Shown here: piece after piece, positions 40,205 to 45,972 of the stretch
How the letters are laid out: the number at the start of each line of letters is the position of its first letter
Position numbering within the stretch: position 1 is the stretch's first letter
NCBI RefSeq assembly: GCF_030151085.1
Contig: NZ_JASLER010000077.1
Location: forward strand, 1-45,972
Source of the DNA: Bacteroides sp.
Lineage (GTDB): Bacteria > Bacteroidota > Bacteroidia > Bacteroidales > Bacteroidaceae
Direction: 5' to 3'
Length of the DNA stretch: 45,972 nt
Position numbers and translations under genes: made by a program
Notes under the pieces: model-generated
What the model saw: the letters and a program-made list of their open reading frames with translations, nothing else
The model's database searches: none
What the model was told of the DNA's origin: nothing

Positions 40205-43171
40205 TTAGAATGTGAGTTTAAGATTGAATCCATAACGTCTTGTATTAGGTGCAGAAGTATAGTCAATACCCTGTACATTGCCACCACCATAACTGCTGGC
40301 TGTAGGATCGTAATTACTATGCTTAGGAACATTTGGTGCCCAGAACCATAAGTTACGAGCTACAAATGAAATATTAGCTGAACCAATAAATGTCTTAGCC
40401 AACCAAGATTTGGGAAGTTGGTAACCAAGGCTTATTTCACGCAGACGGATTGTAGTAGCATCATAAACAGCTGCTTCGTCTACACCATTTATAGCGAATG
40501 AAGATACTGTAGAACTTCCACTAAACCATAAGTCATTCTCACGTAATTGGACATTATTAGGAATCTTATTTCCACTAGCATCCAACAATGGCTTCTTGGT
40601 AGAAGGATCAGCTAAGTAACCCGGCATGATACGAGAACCGTAACGGTTTTCTGTGTCTTGTGTAACACCGCGTCCCAACAAGTCTGTAATATAAGATGTC
40701 CAAACACATCCGCCAACTTGAGCATCTACCAAGAATGACAATGTTATACCTTTATAAGTAAATGTATTGTTCAAGCTTAGCTTATAATCAGGGGCAGGGT
40801 TACCCAAATATCCTTGTTCATCATCTACCAAATAGAAACCTGAATTAGGATCAACTAAAAGATTTCCTTCTTCATCACGTGCAAACTTATCTCCAACTAG
40901 CATACCATAAGGTTGACCAACTTCCAATACAGCTCCTGGAGTAGAGAAACCAGTATTCAAAGATACGCGGTCAACACCTTCTGCCAGCTCTTTTACTTCA
41001 CTATCATTCTTCGTATAAGTGAAATACATATCCCATTTGAAGTTATTGTTCATAATGGGTACTAAATTCAAACCAACTTCGATACCACGATTGTTCATTT
41101 TACCAAAGTTTGTATAGTAGCTACCATAACCAGTGGAGTAAGGAAGGCTCAAAGGAGCAATCTGATTTGTTGAGTTACGATTGTACCATGTGAAATCCAA
41201 GTTTACTCTACTCTTCAAGAATTGCAATTCTGCACCAAATTCAACTTCAGAAGTAAACTCCGGTTTTAACTCAGGATCGAACATAGAACTTGGCAATGAC
41301 AAGATTGGTCGTCCATTGAAAGGTTGTCCCAAACTAAATGTTCCGTTTTTGTAATAAGCACCAGCATCATTACCAACCTTAGCCCAGCTCAAACGTACTT
41401 TACCGAACTTGATAATATCTTCATTGATATTGAAAGCATCTGTGAATACAAATGAACCAGCAATAGAAGGATAGAAGAAACTACGATTGCCACTTGGCAA
41501 AGTAGAAGAGAAGTCATTACGTCCTGTAACACTCAAGAAAGCGAAATTCTTATAATCAAGAGTTGCTTCTGCAAAAATAGCCCACAAACGAGTTCTTGTA
41601 TAATACTCTTCAGAAGTTTGTGATTCAGTATTGTTGATATTATAAACCCCAGGAGACATTATATTCAAACCTGTTGTTTGAGTATTAGTTGATGTAAACT
41701 GGTTCACATTGTGCCCCAAAGAACCTTTCAATCCCCAATCTTTATGAAGAGGAACATCGAAGCGGAGTAATAAAGTTGACTCAATTTCTTGTGTGTCATA
41801 AGATTCTACACGAATACGGCCTTTACCACCTACAGCTCTTGAACCGATGTTCAGTACTTCCTTACGATCCATTTTGAAATCATTGATACCTAGACGGTAA
41901 TCAACAGAAAGCCATTTAGTGATATCGTAACCAACATTGAAATTGGCAACGGTTCTATCCATTGTTGTTCTAATCTTATTATATTTCCATGACCACAGCG
42001 GGTTATCTGCCTGATCACCAACAAAGAATAATGATTTATGGTCAGGAGTTTCATAAGGAAGAGACATGTCCCAGTTACGACCAAGGATTAGTGCACGGGC
42101 AAATGAAGACGCACCAATGTTACTAGATTGGTTATTACCAAACATAGGACCATTCTGCTGAGTTCTTGAGAAAGAAACATTTCCACCAACACGAACACCG
42201 TTAGTTAATGTTTGATTTCCACCTACGCTGATAGAATAACGACCAAAGTCTGCATCAGGAATATAACTATCTTGGTCCATCTTCGAAACAGTTGCAGTAA
42301 AATTACCGCTTTCTGTATAACGGTTGATATTCAACGACAAATCGTAAATACCTCCCATTTCAAACAAATCCTTTACGTTATTTTCGTAAGCTTTATAAGG
42401 AATCATTTTAGGTAGATCAGGATAAGCATTTCCATAAATATTGGCAGAGAACATGCTCAGAGGAACTTCAGTTACGTCAGTAAACGCAGCACCCCAAGAA
42501 CCATTTACACCTTGAGCCATAAAGTTATCACCTGTACCGAATTTATTTTGGTAATCAGGCAAACCTGCAATTTGCTCCATAGTATAAGATGCGTTCAAAG
42601 TAATTTCCATACCTTTACCAGCTTTATTTTTGCTTTTTGAGCCACTCTTGGTTGTTATAAGAACAACACCATTTGCGGCACGAGATCCATACAATGCAGC
42701 AGCTGCCGCACCTTTCAAGACATTCATTGATTCGATATCATTCGGGTCAAGAGTAGAAATACCGCTACCATAAGCACCACCAGCTTCAGTTGCCTGATTT
42801 GAAGATGCAACTTCCGTATTACTATAAGGTACACCATCCACTACATAAAGAGGTTGATTGCTTCCAAGGAATGATGAGTTACCACGAATAGTCATACGTG
42901 TAGCAGAACCTGCCGCACCTGAAGGTGAGTTAATCACAACACCGGGAATTTTACCTTCCAAAGAACGTATCAAGTCCGGTTCAGCCTTTTGGATAGCTTC
43001 ATCTGCATCCACTTTTGATACGGCGTAGCCTAATGAACGTTCTGCACGTTGAATACCGACAGCAGTTACTACAACCTCATCTAATAGTTTAGCATCGGAC
43101 TTCAAGATAACTTTTAAGTTAGCTTTTATAGCCACTTCTTGGGTCTGCATACCAATGTAAGAAATTACCAA
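40205..43171 (-). CDS. Silent SusC cassette 4: transporter body lacking promoter and signal peptide
   Basis: The 988-residue frame opens at the TTG of the core (43171-43169) and continues VISYIGMQTQEVAIKANLKVIL, TonB box AKLLDEVVVTAVGIQRAER. The plug has VVINSPSGAAGSATRMTIRGNSS, PLYVVDGVPYSNTE and SMNVLKGAAAAALYGSRAANGVVLITTKSG, and the barrel ends RYGFNLKLTF. It is the cassette nearest the recombinase and needs the smallest inversion (2,665 bp between cores) to become expressed. Just after the core its sequence departs from all the others, so it fixes the downstream border of the exchanged identity at 18 bp. The joined length would be about 1,060 residues. Confidence 0.92.
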   Translation of the reverse strand: MVISYIGMQTQEVAIKANLKVILKSDAKLLDEVVVTAVGIQRAERSLGYAVSKVDADEAIQKAEPDLIRSLEGKIPGVVINSPSGAAGSATRMTIRGNSSFLGSNQPLYVVDGVPYSNTEVASSNQATEAGGAYGSGISTLDPNDIESMNVLKGAAAAALYGSRAANGVVLITTKSGSKSKNKAGKGMEITLNASYTMEQIAGLPDYQNKFGTGDNFMAQGVNGSWGAAFTDVTEVPLSMFSANIYGNAYPDLPKMIPYKAYENNVKDLFEMGGIYDLSLNINRYTESGNFTATVSKMDQDSYIPDADFGRYSISVGGNQTLTNGVRVGGNVSFSRTQQNGPMFGNNQSSNIGASSFARALILGRNWDMSLPYETPDHKSLFFVGDQADNPLWSWKYNKIRTTMDRTVANFNVGYDITKWLSVDYRLGINDFKMDRKEVLNIGSRAVGGKGRIRVESYDTQEIESTLLLRFDVPLHKDWGLKGSLGHNVNQFTSTNTQTTGLNIMSPGVYNINNTESQTSEEYYTRTRLWAIFAEATLDYKNFAFLSVTGRNDFSSTLPSGNRSFFYPSIAGSFVFTDAFNINEDIIKFGKVRLSWAKVGNDAGAYYKNGTFSLGQPFNGRPILSLPSSMFDPELKPEFTSEVEFGAELQFLKSRVNLDFTWYNRNSTNQIAPLSLPYSTGYGSYYTNFGKMNNRGIEVGLNLVPIMNNNFKWDMYFTYTKNDSEVKELAEGVDRVSLNTGFSTPGAVLEVGQPYGMLVGDKFARDEEGNLLVDPNSGFYLVDDEQGYLGNPAPDYKLSLNNTFTYKGITLSFLVDAQVGGCVWTSYITDLLGRGVTQDTENRYGSRIMPGYLADPSTKKPLLDASGNKIPNNVQLRENDLWFSGSSTVSSFAINGVDEAAVYDATTIRLREISLGYQLPKSWLAKTFIGSANISFVARNLWFWAPNVPKHSNYDPTASSYGGGNVQGIDYTSAPNTRRYGFNLKLTF

Positions 43172-43186
43172 AGTCTTCGCAGAACT
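43169..43186 (-). repeat. Recombination core, cassette 4
   Basis: An exact AGTTCTGCGAAGACTTTG on the minus strand, followed by GTAATTTC instead of the CAGGTTTC of the other sites. It is inverted to the core at 45852-45869, with the recombinase gene between them. Confidence 0.9.
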
Positions 43187-44013
43187 AATGCTTATAGATG
43201 TATCTAATAATCAGTGGATTATATTTAGAGGATAAGTTTATGCAACTTCGTCCAACCGCATTCTGAATATTTCAATAGAGGGATTACTATATTTAAGTTT
43301 ATTCAATGTGATACCACTATTATTTATTAATGGCTGATATACTGTAAATTAGAGAATGTAATTACATATAGTGTTTTAATAAGAATATACTTCTTATTTT
43401 GAAAATGGAATTTTTCTCTAATATAATTACTTAATTTATATTCTTGTAATTCAATAGTTGAATTATATATAAAACGCCTACAGTAATTAATTTATTCCGG
43501 CCTCAAGTACTAATTAAGATTCAGTATTGTGGCATATTAATTGAAAATTTCTTCTATCCTTATTTTAAATATGCTATGTGCAAAGATAAAAGTTCCCTTC
43601 TCTAAAAAGAAATCTATAACCAAAGCTTTTGATTATAAAACCAAAGCCTTCGGTTATATAATCAAAGGCTCTGATTACATAATCAAAGGTTTTGATTTAA
43701 GTTCATCTTATTGATAAAGCATCTTTTATCTTAATGCGAATCAAGTTTCCTTTTTAACAGTAAGTAGTTTTTTATATTGATAATGTGAATCAGGAGTTGA
43801 ATTAAATATATAATTGATTTTATAATGAATATAAATTGTAGATAATCACACCTCATTTTAATTTTTTTAGGTCTGAATTTGACCAAAACCGTATCAATTC
43901 CATATCTTCTGTGTTTAAAGAGATCCTTAAACATAGAAAATACAGACTTGGTACGGAAATATAATGGAGAAGGTAGTCTTTATTTTGATAAGACCATCGT
44001 TTGAGCGAAAATT
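43187..44013. other. Non-coding stretch between cassette 4 and the recombinase gene
   Basis: 827 AT-rich bp without a convincing gene. Contents are the core flank of cassette 4, the second palindromic repeat array (43614-43701), and a hairpin TGTTTAA...TTAAACA (43912-43933) past the recombinase stop. Within the array's right flank the sequence resembles the leader before the HU-HIG gene at 735, but no HU gene follows. Confidence 0.6.
43614..43701 (+). repeat. Second array of 21-22 bp palindromic units
   Basis: Units at 43628-43649, 43650-43670 and 43671-43691 follow TTTGATTATAWAAYCAAAGSCT and match the array at 551-640 in unit length, order of half-sites and flanks. Unlike that array it precedes no gene on the plus strand. 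Confidence 0.65.
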
Positions 44014-45198
44014 TTATTTGTCTTTAGAATTGAATAATAAAGAATGGTTTTTCTGCAAATCATGTACAATAGTCATATCCATCACATTTGTGTATACTTG
44101 TGTTGTTTTAACGCTTTTATGGCCTAATAGTTTTTGAACAGTTGTAATATTTACTCCATTATAAATTAGTAAAGTAGCATTAGTATGTCGTGCCGTGTGA
44201 AAAGATATTTTCTTTGCTAACCCTGCTAAACGAGCAATTATGATTAACTCCTTATTTACATTTGAGTTATCTCTTAATCGAAAGAATTCTTGCAGATTAT
44301 TTTGATACTTGCCAAGTGTAATTAGCCCTTTCCCGTCAAAAAGTAGATATAGAGGTAACCTGACCTCTGTATTTGTTTTAACGGACTTATAAATAAGCCA
44401 AATTTCTTGGCGAATCTCTACTATATTATCTGATGATAAATTCACAAAATCAGAGTACCTCATACCTGCATAACAGCAAAATAGAAATGCGTCTAATGTC
44501 TTTTGGTACTTAGAATATCTACCAGCTAAACTCAATTGTTCCAGTTTTTCAAGTTCTTCAGGGTTTAAATGTGTATGCTTATTCTCAATAGTTTTAATTT
44601 TATATTTTCGGAAAGCATATTTTTGTATTTCCATATAATCTTTATTTATAGCAACATTTATATGTCGCTTTAGGTGTTTCATGTGCTTGGCTATTGTATT
44701 GGTATGATAGCCTTTTGATTGCAAGAAATACTCGAAAGATGATATGAATTCAAATGTCAAGTCGGAAAAGGAAACGTCTCTTTTAAACTCTTGCAATAGA
44801 GAAAGAGTTGATAGATGATTTCGTTTAGAACTCTCCTTCATTGCAGAGTTTGTAACTTCTTGCCTGAAGAAAGGTATAAAAGATGTATTGTTTTCACTCG
44901 TACTCAAAACATCTTTCAGTAATTCTAAAGATATACGTCTGCCTTGTTGCCATAACTCAAGCTCTTTCTTTTCAATCATAGACATATACTCGTATATCAA
45001 TCGATTTAATGCATCCGCATTAGGATGGTTTCTAACAATGAGCTTTTTAGCATCCCATTGTTCTGGCTTTAAATAGACTTTAGTGGAAAAATACTTTTTC
45101 TTTCTGTCTAAGTAGGCCTCTACTTGTACTAATGCCATTCCCTTTTTGTTCAGGCATTTTTTTCTGTTGTACACCAAATTGTAAATAATCTTACTCAT
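44014..45198 (-). CDS. Tyrosine site-specific recombinase, likely SusC/D invertase
   Basis: The ATG at 45198 (MSKIIYNLVYNRKKCLNKKG) gives 394 residues; an in-frame TTG at 45207 is less likely. An arm-binding N-domain (about 1-85) is followed by a SAM-like core-binding domain (about 100-190, KESSKRNHLSTLSLLQEF...TIAKHMKHLKRHINVA). The catalytic domain has R247 (CYAGMRYSDF), K274 (KSVKTNTEV), H334-x-x-R337 (SFHTARHTN), H360 (LLGHKS) and nucleophile Y369 (TQVYTNV). All active-site residues are present. This is the Bacteroides integrase subgroup that includes DNA invertases. Its place between the only expressed susC head and the silent cassettes makes it the prime candidate to act on the 18-bp cores. 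It is itself inside the inverting segment. Confidence 0.92.
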   Translation of the reverse strand: MSKIIYNLVYNRKKCLNKKGMALVQVEAYLDRKKKYFSTKVYLKPEQWDAKKLIVRNHPNADALNRLIYEYMSMIEKKELELWQQGRRISLELLKDVLSTSENNTSFIPFFRQEVTNSAMKESSKRNHLSTLSLLQEFKRDVSFSDLTFEFISSFEYFLQSKGYHTNTIAKHMKHLKRHINVAINKDYMEIQKYAFRKYKIKTIENKHTHLNPEELEKLEQLSLAGRYSKYQKTLDAFLFCCYAGMRYSDFVNLSSDNIVEIRQEIWLIYKSVKTNTEVRLPLYLLFDGKGLITLGKYQNNLQEFFRLRDNSNVNKELIIIARLAGLAKKISFHTARHTNATLLIYNGVNITTVQKLLGHKSVKTTQVYTNVMDMTIVHDLQKNHSLLFNSKDK

Positions 45199-45283
45199 TC
45201 CTCGCAATTTTAATTAATACTATGAACAAATAAGACGATATTCTGAGCTTTACGAGAACTGAATAAGAATTAATATCTGCAAA

Positions 45284-45347
45284 AAGAGACATTTTATAAC
45301 GTTTCCTTTTGAGTTTTTGATATCTAAAAATTCTCAAAATGTCTCTT
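45284..45347. repeat. Nested inverted repeat upstream of susC
   Basis: AAGAGACATTTT (45284-45295) pairs with AAAATGTCTCTT (45336-45347), and TTTTGAG (45307-45313) with CTCAAAA (45333-45339). The right arms overlap, so the two pairings exclude one another in part. The centre contains GATATC. It could be a regulator site or a two-state RNA hairpin. Confidence 0.6.
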
Positions 45348-45564
45348 AGTAGAGCTTTATTATGCTTCTATTCGTTGATTTTTTAACCATTTTGTTTTAA
45401 AAAGTATGCTCCTTGAGAAGCCTATTGCAAAAATATCCGAAACAGAGTGATAGATAAACCTGCCCCATTTAGGTTTTTTAAGTACGAAAAAGCTGCTATT
45501 AAGCATAAAAAAAGGCAAAGAATTAACAGATTGATAGATTTACAAGGTTTTTTCAATAAAACAA

Positions 45565-45594
45565 TTGTCTGTTTCATATTTATTAATATATTTG
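45565..45594 (+). promoter_or_regulatory. Promoter of the expressed susC head
   Basis: -7 box TATATTTG (45587-45594, followed by C) and a TTG at 45565-45567 at the -33 distance. It is the only promoter seen that can drive a SusC in this locus. Confidence 0.6.
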
Positions 45595-45650
45595 CATTTT
45601 GTTAGAGTAAAGAAACAATTAATGTAAAGTTAAACTTTAAGAGAGAATTT

Positions 45651-45972
45651 ATGAAAAGAAAATTAATGCTGTTATTGGCCTGTCTTTTTGTCGGAATAGG
45701 CCTAGTAACTGCCCAAACTCAGAAGGTTACAGGTGTTGTAATTTCTGAAGAAGACGGGCAGCCAGTTATTGGAGCCTCTGTATTAGTAAAAGGTACACAA
45801 ATTGGTACTATTACTGGTGTAGATGGTGATTTTACATTACCAAACGTACCAAGTTCTGCGAAGACTTTGCAGGTTTCATTCGTTGGTATGCAGACGCAAG
45901 AAGTATCTATTAAGCCTAATCTTAAGGTAGTTATGAAATCTGATTCAGAGGTACTTGACGAAGTTATGGTTG
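45651..45972 (+). CDS. Expressed SusC head: signal peptide and N-terminal domain of a TonB-dependent transporter (runs off window)
   Basis: The ATG at 45651 follows a ribosome-binding AAGAGAGA and gives 107 codons to the window edge. Residues 1-21 (MKRKLMLLLACLFVGIGLVTA) are the signal peptide. Residues of about 24-95 form the carboxypeptidase-D-like domain (VTGVVISEEDGQPVIGASVL, GTITGVDGDFTLPNVP). The 18-bp core at 45852-45869 codes S68-S-A-K-T-L73 inside this domain. VSFVGMQTQEV, a linker and the TonB box SEVLDEVMV follow and belong to the currently joined body. That body continues outside the window. This is the only complete susC start here; all four minus-strand bodies would need it to be made. 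Confidence 0.93.
   Translation, partial: MKRKLMLLLACLFVGIGLVTAQTQKVTGVVISEEDGQPVIGASVLVKGTQIGTITGVDGDFTLPNVPSSAKTLQVSFVGMQTQEVSIKPNLKVVMKSDSEVLDEVMV
45852..45869 (+). repeat. Recombination core in the expressed susC head
   Basis: An exact AGTTCTGCGAAGACTTTG on the plus strand, in frame as SSAKTL. It is an inverted repeat of the cores at 25335, 31742, 37041 and 43169. The base before it (A) differs from the T found in all silent copies, so identity starts exactly here. Confidence 0.92.

Larger units (their letters stand above)
45199..45650. other. Divergent control region between the recombinase and susC head
   Basis: 452 bp with no gene. It holds a nested inverted repeat at 45284-45347, the susC promoter with -7 box at 45587-45594, and an untranslated leader of about 50 nt ending in the purine-rich AAGAGAGA before the ATG at 45651. 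No clear promoter of the recombinase was found. Confidence 0.65.
43169..45869. other. Predicted minimal invertible segment (cassette 4 core to head core)
   Basis: The two 18-bp cores are in inverted orientation and enclose 2,665 bp with the recombinase, the susC promoter and the signal-peptide head. Inversion would detach the head from its present body and attach it to cassette 4 in frame. Larger inversions using the cores of cassettes 3, 2 and 1 would span 8.8, 14.1 and 20.5 kb. Confidence 0.75.

Noticed and set aside
43581..43588. TATCTTTG on the minus strand as a promoter for cassette 4
   Set aside because: It fits the -7 consensus, but there is no -33 element, nearly 400 nt without a start codon follow, and the SusC body still lacks a signal peptide. 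At most it is a relic.
43731..43934. A 67-codon minus-strand ORF between cassette 4 and the recombinase
   Set aside because: Its composition is that of AT-rich non-coding DNA (runs of Ile, Leu, Lys), no ribosome site or family signal is visible, and it overlaps the hairpin after the recombinase gene.

Overview
The window looks like chromosomal DNA from a gut Bacteroides, probably of the B. thetaiotaomicron group. The evidence is the repeated SusC/SusD-type TonB-dependent transporter operons, an HU-HIG DNA-binding protein, lipoproteins with Bacteroidetes lipoboxes, and many promoters with the Bacteroides -7 motif TAnnTTTG. The species is inferred, because no database search was possible.

Positions 1-11.4 kb hold ordinary accessory metabolism. 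They contain the start of a repeat-rich secreted protein (minus strand), an HU-HIG DNA-binding protein, an SDR oxidoreductase, a nitroreductase, a DJ-1/PfpI protein and a DUF1062-LytTR pair. Next come a three-gene operon (nitroreductase, hexapeptide acetyltransferase, HAD phosphatase) and a trehalose operon (fused trehalose-6-phosphate synthase/phosphatase plus a GH15 hydrolase, overlapping by 4 nt).

Positions 11.4-14.0 kb hold two consecutive MarR-GNAT fusion genes. They are bracketed by an imperfect repeat of about 100 bp that contains the end of a tRNA-Lys gene and its terminator, so the stretch looks like an insertion or duplication at a tRNA. Positions 14-19.6 kb hold conserved housekeeping genes: an AI-2E family transporter, tdk, rsmI, a coiled-coil lipoprotein, a YjjG-type nucleotidase and a MarC family protein.

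Positions 19.6-46 kb are the main interest: a phase-variable SusC/SusD shuffling locus. Four susC-like genes on the minus strand (cassettes 1-4) each lack promoter, start codon, signal peptide and most of the N-terminal domain. Each begins inside the same 18-bp sequence (AGTTCTGCGAAGACTTTG). The only complete susC start in the window is on the plus strand at 45651. It has a promoter, signal peptide and N-terminal domain, and carries the same 18-bp sequence in frame, in inverted orientation to the four silent copies. A tyrosine recombinase gene lies between that start and the nearest silent cassette. Inversion between the plus copy and any minus copy would join the promoter and signal-peptide head to a different SusC body and its downstream SusD and accessory lipoproteins, giving a normal SusC of about 1,060-1,070 residues. 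The head and recombinase lie inside the inverting segment, so the head moves while the recombining SusC bodies stay put. Related SusC/SusD inversion is known from B. fragilis. The arrangement here (four silent operons of differing composition, an exact 18-bp in-frame crossover, an embedded ATPase gene, conserved flanks beside the silent sites) deserves a close look.
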